Position numbers and translations under genes: made by a program | From: Ophthalmolycus amberensis | Lineage: Eukaryota > Chordata > Actinopteri > Perciformes > Zoarcidae | Reading direction: 5' to 3' | Assembly (NCBI GenBank): GCA_024529925.1 | Contig: JAFEUB010001461.1 | Location: 407,501 to 471,500, forward strand | DNA length: 64,000 nucleotides | Notes under the pieces: generated by a model | Database searches by the model: none | What the model was told of the DNA's origin: nothing | Seen by the model: only the letters and a program-made list of their open reading frames with translations | Shown: positions 1 through 13,100 of the stretch, piece after piece | How the letters are laid out: each line of letters opens with the position of its first letter | Position numbering within the stretch: the stretch's first letter is position 1

Positions 1-37
1 CTCTTCCTCCTCCTCCTCCTCTTCTTCCTCTTCCTCC

Positions 38-72
<35 letters not shown>

Positions 73-88
73 CTCCTCCTCCTCCTCT
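1..88. repeat. CTC/TTC-rich microsatellite
   Basis: An uninterrupted pyrimidine run made of TCC and TTC triplets that continues off the left edge of the window. It is a simple trinucleotide repeat with no coding meaning. The same GAG/CTC composition recurs at 15205-15302. Confidence 0.95.
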
Positions 89-1766
89 TTGATCAGTTTT
101 GGGGAGATTTCACAGTTATTACGTCACAGAAGTGTGAGCGTTTTGTTATCTGTAGTCGATTATTTGTGACGGCTGTGTGAGTGTGAAGCAGTGATGAAGA
201 TGATGATGAAGATGATGAAGGTATCAGGTAAGTCTGGACTCGCTGTGTGACGACTGTGTTCCTGTGAGTCAGACCAGAACCTGCAGAGACCTGCACCTCC
301 TCAGAGGGTGTGTTCACTGTCAATGCTTTCAGTGCGTTCATCAGACACACACACACAGATGTTTATGTGTGTTTATTCATTGCTGTAAATTGATATCTTC
401 AGGTCTTATTTCTCACTATAAACAGACATTTTAATGTGAAACAAGTGAAGGAAACTCATTCAGAGACTCTTCCAGAGGATGAATCTTAATTTCATTTCCT
501 GGCTTTGTACTTTGGTAATAAACTCCTCCCCCAACACGAGGAGCTCAGGCAGGCAGAGGAGATGAAGCTGCAGGCTGCATGGGAATAAAGCGGAGACATT
601 GGAGCTGAAGTCTCTCTTACGTAACGGCCGCTGGCTATTCATGAGGAGCCAGTAACAGACAGAGCCCACGGCTCCTCCACCAGCTATGGAGGACGGAGAG
701 CCGAGACAAGAACTCCTTTAAAGACACTTCATTTCATATTATTATATTTTATTCTATATATTGTTCATTTTTATATTTAATATGTTTTCATTGCTTTACC
801 AGAATGTGTAAATGCTGCTGTGGGATTAATAAAGTATCCATCATCCTCTCCGACCTTTCAAAGTACTGTTAAAAATACTACAAGTAAAAGTCCTGCATTC
901 AAAACCCACTTTGTTTTAAAGTACATCAAGTAAAAGTATTGATTGATCAGAACAATGTTTCACGATCATATCTGATGTTTCTGCTGCATTAATGTGTATC
1001 TTGCATGTTAACCCCTTTATATCCTTTATAGCAATGCATCATATATGTCTTATATATACATGTATTATATTTATATAATATATATAATCTTATTTTCCTG
1101 TACTAACAGTACTATGAAGCTCAGAGTACTTCTGTGCCTAAATATGCTTTTGAATGCAGTACTTCTACCTGGATGTATTGGTACTTGTTGAAGTTTCAGT
1201 TTTAGACGGTAAAGGGGGACAGGACTGTCTGCTGGTCTCTGCTGGATCCTGTTTGAGGCTGCAGACCACCGTGCAGGTAGAAGTAGACAAAAGCTCACCT
1301 GTCCTCCTCACCTGAGAGTCTTCAGACGTCCTGAATGAATAAAGTTGAGCTCTCCTTAAAAACTGCCTTCAAATGAAGAACGTGAGTTTTGTGAGCAGAT
1401 GTTGAACATTAACGTCTCGGCTCATTTTACGACACCATGTTGTTGCTGGAAACATTTCCAGGTTCTTTACGAGAGAACGTTTTACATCCTGATGAACTCT
1501 GTGAAGATAATCCTGCTTTCAACGTCTTTTACAGTTTTCATCTTCTTTTACTGTTGCTGTTTTTACTTTAACTTGAAATGTTTCACAAGTCTAAATGAAT
1601 AAATATCAGCAGAGAAAGAACAAAACAACTGTATTCACCGGTTTAATATCTGATTTACATGTGAGCTCCTGTGATTCATTGATAGACGTTAAATGAGTCA
1701 CTTTAAGGCCAAGTGAGAACATGTCAGACGTTCTCTGGCTGCAGCTCATCTTCCTCACATCTGACC
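89..1766. other. Non-repetitive intronic-type DNA, no gene recognised
   Basis: Mostly unique AT-rich sequence. It holds a short GAT/GAA microsatellite (about 192-220), an AT-rich stretch at about 1040-1095 and an AATAAA hexamer near 830 of the kind seen at retroelement tails. Open frames here are short and resemble nothing I know. On the minus strand this would be the intron downstream of the Caskin exon at 4127-4178. I looked for the next ankyrin-repeat exon on that strand and did not find it. Confidence 0.6.
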
Positions 1767-3124
1767 GAACGTTCGAACGCTGGAACGCTGGAACGCTGGA
1801 ACGCTGGAACGCTGGAACGCTGGAACGTTCGAACGCTGGAACGTTCGAACGTTCGAACGCTGGAACGTTCGAACGCTCGAACGCTGGAACGCTGGAACGC
1901 TGGAACGTTCGAACGCTGGAACGTTCGAACGCTCGAACGCTCGAACGCTGGAACGCTGGAACGTTCGAACGCTCGAACGCTGGAACGTTCGAACGTTCGA
2001 ACGCTGGAACGCTGGAACGTTCGAACGTTCGAACGCTGGAACGCTGGAACGTTCGAACGTTCGAACGTTCCAGCGTTCCAGCGTTCGAACGCTGGAACAC
2101 TGGAACGCTGGAACGTTCGAACGCTGGAACGCTGGAACGTTCGAACGTTCGAACGCTGGAACGCTGGAACGTTCGAACGTTCGAACGTTCCAGCGTTCCA
2201 GCGTTCGAACGCTGGAACGCTGGAACGCTGGAACGTTCGAACGCTGGAACGCTGGAACGTTCGAACGTTCGAACGCTGGAACGTTCGAACGTTCGAACGT
2301 TCCAGCGTTCCAGCGTTCGAACGTTCGAACGCTGGAACGTTCGAACGTTCGAACGCTGGAACGCTGGAACGTTCGAACGTTCGAACGCTGGAACGCTGGA
2401 ACGTTCGAACGCTCGAACGCTGGAACGTTCGAACGTTCGAACGCTGGAACGCTGGAACGTTCGAACGTTCGAACGCTGGAACGCTGGAACGTTCGAACGT
2501 TCGAACGTTCCAGCGTTCCAGCGTTCGAACGCTGGAACACTGGAACGCTGGAACGTTCGAACGCTGGAACGCTGGAACGTTCGAACGTTCGAACGCTGGA
2601 ACGCTGGAACGTTCGAACGTTCGAACGTTCCAGCGTTCCAGCGTTCGAACGCTGGAACGCTGGAACGCTGGAACGTTCGAACGCTGGAACGCTGGAACGT
2701 TCGAACGTTCGAACGCTGGAACGTTCGAACGTTCGAACGTTCCAGCGTTCCAGCGTTCGAACGTTCGAACGCTGGAACGTTCGAACGTTCGAACGCTGGA
2801 ACGCTGGAACGTTCGAACGTTCCAGCGTTCCAGCGTTCGAACGCTGGAACGCTGGAACGTTCGAACGTTCCAGCGTTCCAGCGTTCGAACGCTGGAACGC
2901 TGGAACGCTGGAACGTTCGAACGCTGGAACGCTGGAACGTTCGAACGCTGGAACGCTGGAACGTTCGAACGCTCGAACGCTGGAACGCTGGAACGTTCGA
3001 ACGTTCGAACGCTGGAACGCTGGAACGCTGGAACGTTCGAACGCTGGAACGCTGGAACGTTCGAACGTTCGAACGCTGGAACGCTGGAACGTTTGAACGC
3101 TTGAACGTTGGAACGCTTGAACGC
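1767..3124. repeat. 8-bp self-complementary minisatellite (GAACGCTG/GAACGTTC)
   Basis: About 170 tandem octamers, chiefly GAACGCTG, GAACGTTC and GAACGCTC, with blocks in which the unit appears reversed (CCAGCGTT). GAACGTTC is its own reverse complement, so the array can switch strand without losing register. Because 8 and 3 share no factor and no phase contains a stop, several frames on both strands stay open for hundreds of codons. These frames are artefacts of the repeat. A 440-bp block (55 octamers) is present as two adjacent copies at 1941-2380 and 2381-2820. Confidence 0.95.
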
Positions 3125-4126
3125 ACCTTTAATCTAAAAACACACGAACTGAAGCTCGGCTTTGGTCCTAAATGAGCCGTGAGAACTCAGACCAACATGA
3201 TCCAACGTGTTGAGCTAAACACTGAAGGATTGTGGGAAGTCAAGTGTGTTATGGGTGTTGTGTTCAGGTGCATGCACACACACACACACACACGTTTTAC
3301 ACAGATAAATATGTCCTCGTGACAACCTTATGGTCCGTGTGACTCTAAATGGACCATCATGCTGTATTGAAGAAGACTTGAGACTAGAGATTGAGACCAT
3401 AAACTCATGTTTACAATGTTTACTGAGGTAATAAATCAAGAGAGAAGTAGAGTCATTTTCTCATAGACTTCTACTACAACCAGAGGAGTCGCCCCCTGGT
3501 GGACACTAGAGAGAATGCAGCTTTAACACATGAAGCTTTGAGGTTGTTTCCTGGATGCACGTAGTATGTAAATATATATATAGAGTATATAAAAGTACTA
3601 ATGAACCTCTGAGACTCCTGCAGCTCTGTGAACTCGTTCCTCAGATATCAGCTCTGCAATAAGTCATCGAGGCTCTTTGTAAACACTCCGGACCCCTGAC
3701 CTCTGCCCCCTCTGCCCCCCCCCCCCTCCCGAGGGGCCAAACAAAGGAGTCCAACTCTGAGATTCATCAGCAGGAACTTTAAATCACTGACTGATGAGCT
3801 GAACTCAGACAGGAATATAAAATATACATAAAAATACTTTTACTGATTGTTTTTTTCTGGAAATGTTCCTGTGAGGCTTCTTGTAATAAAACACTTTTAT
3901 TTTATATTCTTATAGTAACTTCCTGTCTGAGTCTCATTGGTTCTTACGTCAAATATACAGTTTCATCAGTGATTGATTGTCGTTTTTATCAAACAAACAA
4001 AAGGAAATATTGACTTTGTTTGGGACTATTTTCAGCAGCGGATGAATCCACATTTTGGTGTTCCGGTCTGAACCAAATTTCGTGACATCATCTATAGACG
4101 AGACAACATGTCACGTCATCACTCAC
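3125..4126. other. Unique DNA with small simple repeats
   Basis: Single-copy sequence between the 8-bp array and the Caskin exon. It holds a CA repeat (about 3275-3293), a poly-C run (about 3715-3726) and AATAAA-type hexamers near 3890. The segment next to 4126 begins with GTGAGT on the minus strand, the 5' splice site of the exon above it. No further exon was seen. Confidence 0.6.
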
Positions 4127-4178
4127 CCGTCTGAGTCCTGGTAGTTCACGTTCAGTCTCTTGGTGGAACCCAGAAGCT
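4127..4178 (-). CDS. caskin2: Caskin-family gene, second coding exon (52 nt, partial gene)
   Basis: Caskins are neuronal and epithelial scaffold proteins with N-terminal ankyrin repeats, an SH3 domain and tandem SAM domains. Seen here: on the minus strand an acceptor (T-rich tract ending TTTCAG at 4184-4179) precedes an exon encoding LLGSTKRLNVNYQDSDG, followed by a GTGAGT donor at 4126-4121. The first two bases complete a lysine codon begun by the last base of the exon at 54610-54703, so the phases agree. From memory of the family, this peptide lies just before and at the start of the first ankyrin repeat, and KRLNVNYQD fits CASKIN2 better than CASKIN1 (KKINVNFQD). The exon ends in a glycine codon split 2+1. 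Later exons would lie left of the window. Family assignment is strong; the paralogue is inferred. Confidence 0.85.
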
Positions 4179-4218
4179 CTGAAATAAAACACAACAACAA
4201 ACTTACTGTCTCCTCCAA

Positions 4219-7200
4219 CACGCAGTAGAACAGTGTAGAACATGTGTTACTGACGCAGTAGAACAGTGTAGAACATCTGTTACTGACGCAGTAGAACAGT
4301 GTAGAACATGTGTTACTGACGCAGTAGAACATGTGTTACTGACGCAGTAGAACATGTGTTACTGACGCAGTAGAACATGTGTTACTGACGCAGTAGAACA
4401 GTGTAGAACATGTGTTACTGACGCAGTAGAACATGTGTTACTGACGCAGTAGAACAGTGTAGAACATGTGTTACTGACGCAGTAGAACATGTGTTACTGA
4501 CACAGTAGAACATGTGTTACTGACGCAGTAGAACATGTGTTACTGACGCAGTAGAACAGTGTAGAACATGTGTTACTGACGCAGTAGAACATGTGTTACT
4601 GACACAGTAGAACATGTGTTACTGACGCAGTAGAACATGTGTTACTGACGCAGTAGAACATGTGTTACTGACGCAGTAGAACATGTGTTACTGACGCAGT
4701 AGAACATGTGTTACTGACGCAGTAGAACAGTGTAGAACATGTGTTACTGACGCAGTAGAACAGTGTAGAACATGTGTTACTGACGCAGTAGAACATGTGT
4801 TACTGACGCAGTAGAACATGTGTTACTGACGCAGTAGAACATGTGTTACTGACGCAGTAGAACATGTGTTACTGACGCAGTAGAACAGTGTAGAACATGT
4901 GTTACTGACGCAGTAGAACATGTGTTACTGATGCAGTAGAACAGTGTAGAACATGTGTTACTGACGCAGTAGAACATGTGTTACTGACGCAGTAGAACAT
5001 GTGTTACTGACGAAGTAGAACATGTGTTACTGACGAAGTAGAACATGTGTTACTGACGCAGTAGAACATGTTACTGACGCAGTAGAACAGTGTAGAACAT
5101 GTGTTACTGACGCAGTAGAACATGTGTTACTGATGCAGTAGAACATGTGTTACTGACGCAGTAGAACATGTGTTACTGACGCAGTAGAACATGTGTTACT
5201 GACGCAGTAGAACATGCGTTACTGACGCAGTAGAACAGTGTAGAACATGTGTTACTGACGCAGTAGAACATGTGTTACTGACGCAGTAGAACAGTGTAGA
5301 ACATGTGTTACTGACGCAGTAGAACATGTGTTACTGACGCAGTAGAACATGTGTTACTGACGCAGTAGAACAGTGTAGAACATGTGTTACTGACGCAGTA
5401 GAACATGTGTTACTGACGCAGTAGAACATGTGTTACTGACGCAGTAGAACATGTGTTACTGACGAAGTAGAACATGTTACTGACGCAGTAGAACATGTGT
5501 TACTGATGCAGTAGAACATGTGTTACTGACGCAGTAGAACATGTGTTACTGACGCAGTAGAACATGTGTTACTGACGCAGTAGAACATGCGTTACTGACG
5601 CAGTAGAACAGTGTAGAACATGTGTTACTGACGCAGTAGAACATGTGTTACTGACGCAGTAGAACATGTGTTACTGATGCAGTAGAACATGTGTTACTGA
5701 CGCAGTAGAACATGTGTTACTGACGCACTAGAACATGTGTTACTGACGCAGTAGAACATGCGTTACTGACGCAGTAGAACAGTGTAGAACATGTGTTACT
5801 GACGCAGTAGAACATGTGTTACTGACGCAGTAGAACATGTGTAGAACATGTGTTACTGACGCAGTAGAACATGTGTTACTGATGCAGTAGAACATGTGTT
5901 ACTGACGCAGTAGAACATGTGTTACTGACGCAGTAGAACATGTGTTACTGACGCAGTAGAACATGCGTTACTGACGCAGTAGAACAGTGTAGAACATGTG
6001 TTACTGACGCAGTAGAACATGTGTTACTGACGCAGTAGAACATGTGTAGAACATGTGTTACTGACGGAGTAGAACATGTGTTACTGATGCAGTAGAACAT
6101 GTGTTACTGACGCAGTAGAACATGCGTTACTGACACAGTAGAACAGTGTAGAACATATGTTACTGACGCAGTAGAACATGTGTTACTGACGCAGTAGAAC
6201 ATGCGTTACTGACACAGTAGAACAGTGTAGAACATGTGTTACTGACGCAGTAGAACATGTGTTACTGACGCAGTAGAACATGTGTAGAACATGTGTTACT
6301 GACGCAGTAGAACATGTGTTACTGACGCAGTAGAACATGTGTTACTGACGCAGTAGAACATGTGTTACTGACGCAGTAGAACATGTGTTACTGACGCAGT
6401 AGAACATGTGTTACTGACACAGTAGAACATGTGTTACTGACGCAGTAGAACATGTGTTACTGACGCAGTAGAACAGTGTAGAACATGTGTTACTGACGCA
6501 GTAGAACATGTGTTACTGATGCAGTAGAACATGTGTTACTGATGCAGTAGAACATGTGTTACTGACGCAGTAGAACATGTGTTACTGATGCAGTAGAACA
6601 GTGTAGGACATGTGTTACTGACGCAGTAGAACATGTGTTACTGACGCAGTAGAACAGTGTAGAACATGTGTTACTGACGCAGTAGAACATGTGTTACTGA
6701 CGCAGTAGAACATGTGTTACTGACGCAGTAGAACAGTGTAGAACATGTGTTACTGACGCAGTAGAACATGTGTTACTGACGCAGTAGAACAGTGTAGAAC
6801 ATGTGTTACTGACGCAGTAGAACATGTGTTACTGACGCAGTAGAACATGTGTTACTGACGAAGTAGAACATGTGTTACTGACGCAGTAGAACATGTGTTA
6901 CTGACGCAGTAGAACAGTGTAGAACATGTGTTACTGACGCAGTAGAACAGTGTAGAACATGTGTTACTGACGCAGTAGAACATGTGTTACTGACGCAGTA
7001 GAACATGTGTTACTGATGCAGTAGAACATGTGTTACTGACGCAGTAGAACATGCGTTACTGATGCAGTAGAACAGTGTAGAACATGTGTTACTGACGCAG
7101 TAGAACATGTGTTACTGACGCAGTAGAACATGTGTAGAACATGTGTTACTGACGCAGTAGAACATGTGTTACTGACGCAGTAGAACATGTGTTACTGACG

Positions 7201-8930
7201 CAGTAGAACATGTGTTACTGACACAGTAGAACATGTGTTACTGACGCAGTAGAACATGTGTTACTGACGCAGTAGAACATGCGTTACTGATGCAGTAGAA
7301 CAGTGTAGAACATGTGTTACTGACGCAGTAGAACATGTGTTACTGACGCAGTAGAACAGTGTAGAACATGTGTTACTGACGCAGTAGAACATGTGTTACT
7401 GACGCAGTAGAACATGTGTAGAACATGTGTTACTGACGCAGTAGAACATGTGTTACTGATGCAGTAGAACATGTGTTACTGACGCAGTAGAACAGTGTAG
7501 AACATGTGTTACTGACGCAGTAGAACATGTGTTACTGACGCAGTACAACATGTGTTACTGACACAGTAGAACATGTGTTACTGACGCAGTAGAACATGTG
7601 TTACTGACGCAGTAGAACAGTGTAGAACATGTGTTACTGACGCAGTAGAACATGTGTTACTGACGCAGTAGAACATGTGTTACTGACGCAGTAGAACATG
7701 TGTTACTGACGCAGTAGAACATGTGTTACTGACGCAGTAGAACAGTGTAGAACATGTGTTACTGACGCAGTAGAACATGTGTTACTGACGCAGTAGAACA
7801 TGTGTTACTGACGCAGTAGAACATGTGTTACTGACAAAGTAGAACATGTGTTACTGACGCAGTAGAACATGTGTTACTGACGCAGTAGAACAGTGTAGAA
7901 CATGTGTTACTGACGCAGTAGAACATATGTTACTGATGCAGTAGAACATGTGTTACTGACGCAGTAGAACATGTGTTACTGACGCAGTAGAACATGTGTT
8001 ACTGACGCAGTAGAACATGCGTTACTGACGCAGTAGAACAGTGTAGAACATGTGTTGCTGACGCAGTAGAACATGTTACTGACACAGTAGAACAGTGTAG
8101 AACATGTGTTACTGACGCAGTAGAACATGTGTTACTGACGCAGTAGAACATGTGTTACTGACGCAGTAGAACATGTGTTACTGACGCAGTAGAACATGTG
8201 TTACTGACGAAGTAGAACATGTGTTACTGACGCAGTAGAACATGTGTTACTGACGCAGTAGAACAGTGTAGAACATGTGTTACTGACGCAGTAGAACATG
8301 TGTTACTGATGCAGTAGAACATGTGTTACTGACGCAGTAGAACATGTGTTACTGACGCAGTAGAACATGCGTTACTGACGCAGTAGAACATGCGTTACTG
8401 ACGCAGTAGAACAGTGTAGAACATGTGTTACTGACGCAGTAGAACATGTGTTACTGACGCAGTAGAACAGTGTAGAACATGTGTTACTGACGCAGTAGAA
8501 CATGTGTTACTGACGCAGTAGAACATGTGTTACTAACGCAGTAGAACAGTGTAGAACATGTGTTACTGACGCAGTAGAACATGTGTTACTGATGCAGTAG
8601 AACATGTGTAGAACATGTGTTACTGACGCAGTAGAACATGTGTTACTGACGCAGTAGAACAGTGTAGCACATGTGTTACTGACACAGTAGAACATGTGTT
8701 ACTGACGCAGTAGAACATGTGTTACTGACACAGTAGAACATGTGTTACTGACGCAGTAGAACATGTGTTACTGACGCAGTAGAACATGTGTTACTGACGC
8801 AGTAGAACATGTGTTACTGACGCAGTAGAACATGTGTTACTGACGCAGTAGAACATGTGTTCCTGACGCAGTAGAACATGTGTTACTGACGCAGTAGAAC
8901 ATGTGTTACTGACGCAGTAGAACATGTGTT
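4219..8930. repeat. 23/33-bp minisatellite
   Basis: About 4.7 kb of units beginning TTACTGACGCAGTAGAAC and ending ATGTG (23 bp). Longer 33-bp units carry an extra AGTGTAGAAC decamer that duplicates part of the unit. The two lengths alternate irregularly, for example longer at 4219-4330 and shorter at 4800-4880. Substitution variants (GATGCAG, GACACAG, GACGAAG, ATGCG) recur in blocks, showing that groups of units were copied together. The array begins about 40 bp from the Caskin 3' splice site and ends in a flank (CTAGTCTCTGATC) that recurs at 42217. Confidence 0.95.
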
Positions 8931-10198
8931 CTAGTCTCTGATCGAGTTCTGGCTGAAGGTACATTATAACGGTATCGTGATTTGTTCACATGTCTTCTGT
9001 AAAATGTAGTTCTGGTGATAAACTAGAATAAATCCAGTAGTTTGCAGGAGATGTTTTCACATGAATATAAAATAGATATTAGAGATGAATTATGATGTTC
9101 ATAACACGAGCTCTAAACACATTATTATACTTCATTAAACATAATAATGACAATACAAATACAATCTATTATTTCAATATCATTTGAATTGTGTGTTTTA
9201 ATGAAGAAAAAAACACTATAAATTACTATAACAAAGTAAAAGTACGACGTTTAGTATTTTTGATGATTTACTGACTTCAGAGCAGTTTCATGAATATAAA
9301 TATTCTGGATTCTTGTCGCTGATATAATCAAACATCAAAGAGATCTGTATCTGATAATATGGATCATCAATGACCAATAATCAGTATCAGAGATCTTTAA
9401 ACGTTATATTTGCTCCCTTTGATTTGTTGTGCTGATCTGATTTGAGCCATAGGTTTTATGATGTATATTTAATACTTGACTTGTTTCTTTACAGCTCTCA
9501 TATGATAATAAATCAGTTCCTTGAATGTGAGATAAGAGTTTACAGATACATCTCCTCTAATGACTTCAGGTGTGGTCAGAAGACACGTACGAGCTCCTTC
9601 ATTATGAATATATGTATTATAATATATTATGATATCACAACTCTTCACAGAAAAAGTTTGAGAGAAACTAATTCAACAGGATTCTCTCCATCATGTCAGA
9701 ACTATTTCACACAATAAATGTTTTATGTGTTTAAAACACGGTTGTGACAGTTGATTCATGACGTTAGTGGTGTTCATGTGGCTCCTGCAGCCGCCTCATT
9801 GGGATGAATGCAGTGAGTTCATCCTCGTCTCTCTCTGTGATGGAGGAAGAATAAACCTCTCTGACTCCCAGTCACCGGGAGGAGCTGGTTCTCTGCTGTG
9901 TTCGAATCATCATCATTATAACACCACGGTCACTGAGTCCGTAGTCAGTGAAGGCTTCTGAATATCAAACACAGTCATGACTTCATGGAAACCTGTCTGA
10001 CCATCAATAACTGGAAGTCTCAGTCCCACTGAATGATAGAAATGTGTGTTTAGTGTCTGAGTTCACGGTTCACTGAGTCCTGAAGAGGAAGAGCGTGATT
10101 CTACAGTCACCAGGTTACTACAGCACTAATATATGGAAGCCATTTTCCACCACTATGAGGAAAAAATAAAGATCTGTAAGTCACGACAATGAGATAGT
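8931..10198. other. AT-rich unique DNA with array-flanking element remnants
   Basis: Single-copy sequence between two arrays. The left end, 8931-8970 and about 9170-9205, resembles 42217-42232 and about 42740-42795. The right end, 10133-10197, resembles 56643-56709. No open frame here looks like a known protein. Confidence 0.6.
10133..10197 (+). repeat. Array-seeding flank, copy 1
   Basis: A stretch of about 65 bp beginning GGAAGCCATTTTCC and running through ATAAAGATCTGTAAGTCA to AATGAGATAG. It closely resembles 56643-56709, and in both places it sits directly before a tandem array, although the two arrays have different units (28 and 50 bp). It is probably part of an old dispersed repeat. 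The family is not identified. Confidence 0.7.
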
Positions 10199-13100
10199 AA
10201 CACAGAGACCTGCTGTCTGTAGAGTAAACACAGAGACCTGCTGTCTGTAGAGTAAACACAGAGACCTGCTGTCTGTAGAGTAAACACAGTGACCTGCTGT
10301 CAGTAGACTAAACACAGTGACCTGCTGTCAGTAGACTAAACACAGTGACCTGCTGTCTGTAGAGTAAACACAGTGACCTGCTGTCTGTAGAGTAAACACA
10401 GTGACCTGCTGTCTGTAGAGTAAACACAGTGACCTGCTGTCTGTAGAGTAAACACAGAGACCTGCTGTCTGTAGAGTAAACACAGAGACCTGCTGTCTGT
10501 AGAGTAAACACAGTGACCTGCTGTCTGTAGACTAAACACAGTGACCTGCTGTCTGTAGAGTAAACACAGAGACCTGCTGTCTGTAGAGTAAACACAGTGA
10601 CCTGCTGTCTGTAGACTAAACACAGTGACCTGCTGTCAGTAGACTAAACACAGTGACCTGCTGTCTGTAGAGTAAACACAGTGACCTGCTGTCTGTAGAG
10701 TAAACACAGTGACCTGCTGTCAGTAGACTAAACACAGTGACCTGCTGTCTGTAGACTAAACACAGTGACCTGCTGTCAGTAGACTAAACACAGTGACCTG
10801 CTGTCTGTAGAGTAAACACAGTGACCTGCTGTCTGTAGACTAAACACAGTGACCTGCTGTCAGTAGACTAAACACAGTGACCTGCTGTCTGTAGACTAAA
10901 CACAGTGACCTGCTGTCTGTAGAGTAAACACAGAGACCTGCTGTCTGTAGAGTAAACACAGAGACCTGCTGTCTGTAGAGTAAACACAGAGACCTGCTGT
11001 CTGTAGAGTAAACACAGTGACCTGCTGTCAGTAGAGGAAACACAGAGACCTGCTGTCTGTAGAGTAAACACAGAGACCTGCTGTCTGTAGAGTAAACACA
11101 GAGACCTGCTGTCTGTAGAGTAAACACAGTGACCTGCTGTCAGTAAAGTAAACACAGAGACCTGCTGTCTGTAGAGTAAACACAGTGACCTGCTGTCTGT
11201 AGACTAAACACAGTGACCTGCTGTCTGTAGACTAAACACAGAGACCTGCTGTCTGTAGAGTAAACACAGAGACCTGCTGTCTGTAGAGTAAACACAGAGA
11301 CCTGCTGTCTGTAGAGTAAACACAGTGACCTGCTGTCAGTAAAGTAAACACAGAGACCTGCTGTCTGTAGAGTAAACACAGTGACCTGCTGTCTGTAGAC
11401 TAAACACAGAGACCTGCTGTCTGTAGACTAAATACAGTGACCTGCTGTCTGTAGAGTAAACACAGAGACCTGCTGTCTGTAGACTAAACACAGTGACCTG
11501 CTGTCTGTATACTAAACACAATGACCTGCTGTCTGTAGACTAAACGCAGAGACCTGCTGTCTGTAGACTAAACACAGAGACCTGCTGTCTGTAGACTAAA
11601 CACAGAGACCTGCTGTCTGTAGACTAAACGCAGAGACCTGCTGTCAGTAGACTAAACGCAGAGACCTGCTGTCTGTAGACTAAACACAGAGACCTGCTGT
11701 CTGTAGACTAAATACAGTGACCTGCTGTCTGTAGACTAAATACAGTGACCTGCTGTCTGTAGAGTAAACACAGAGACCTGCTGTCTGTAGACTAAACACA
11801 GTGACCTGCTGTCTGTATACTAAACACAATGACCTGCTGTCTGTAGACTAAACACAGAGACCTGCTGTCTGTAGACTAAACACAGAGACCTGCTGTCTGT
11901 AGACTAAACAGAGTAACCTGCTGTCTGTAGACTAAACAGAGTGACCTGCTGTCTGTAGACTAAACACAGAGACCTGCTGTCTGTAGACTAAACACAGAGA
12001 CCTGCTGTCTGTAGACTAAACACAGTGACCTGCTGTCAGTAGAGTAAACAGTGACCTGCTGTCAGTAGACTAAACACAGTGACCTGCTGTCTGTAGACTA
12101 AACACAGTGACCTGCTGTCAGTAGAGTAAACACAGAGACCTGCTGTCTGTAGAGTAAACACAGAGACCTGCTGTCTGTAGAGTAAACACAGAGACCTGCT
12201 GTCTGTAGAGTAAACACAGTGACCTGCTGTCTGTAGAGTAAACACAGTGACCTGCTGTCTGTAGACTAAACACAGAGACCTGCTGTCTGTAGAGTAAACA
12301 CAGAGACCTGCTGTCTGTAGACTAAACACAGAGACCTGCTGTCAGTAGAGTAAACACAGAGACCTGCTGTCTGTAGACTAAACACAGAGACCTACTGTCT
12401 GTAGAGTAAACACAGTGACCTGCTGTCTGTAGAGTAAACACAGTGACCTGCTGTCTGTAGACTAAACACAGAGACCTGCTGTCTGTAGACTAAACACAGA
12501 GACCTGCTGTCTGTAGACTAAACACAGTGACCTGCTGTCTGTAGAGTAAACACAGAGACCTGCTGTCTGTAGACTAAACACAGTGACCTGCTGTCTGTAG
12601 ACTAAACACAGAGACCTGCTGTCTGTAGAGTAAACACAGTGACCTGCTGTCTGTAGAGTAAACACAGAGACCTGCTGTCTGTAGACTAAACACAGAGACC
12701 TGCTGTCTGTAGACTAAACACAGAGACCTGCTGTCTGTAGAGTAAACACAGAGACCTGCTGTCTGTAGAGTAAACACAGTGACCTGCTGTCTGTAGAGTA
12801 AACACAGTGACCTGCTGTCAGTAGAGTAAACACAGAGACCTGCTGTCTGTAGAGTAAACACAGTGACCTGCTGTCTGTAGAGTAAACACAGAGACCTGCT
12901 GTCTGTAGAGTAAACACAGTGACCTGCTGTCTGTAGACTAAACACAGAGACCTGCTGTCAGTAGAGTAAACACAGTGACCTGCTGTCTGTAGACTAAACA
13001 CAGTGGCCTGCTGTCTGTAGAGTAAACACAGTGACCTGCTGTCAGTAGACTAAACACAGAGACCTGCTGTCAGTAGAGTAAACGCAGAGACCTGCTGTCT

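Noticed and set aside
93..669. Next Caskin ankyrin exon on the minus strand
   Set aside because: Frames at 93-356 and 460-669 do not resemble the expected ankyrin-repeat sequence; the exon is probably outside the window.
1606..3175. Several 260-506-codon open frames on both strands rich in ERSNAGT or QRSNVRT
   Set aside because: They are translations of the stop-free octamer array in several frames at once, with no independent coding signal.
9442..9961. Open frames of 91 and 67 codons in unique DNA
   Set aside because: Composition is AT-driven and there is no similarity I can name and no splice evidence.
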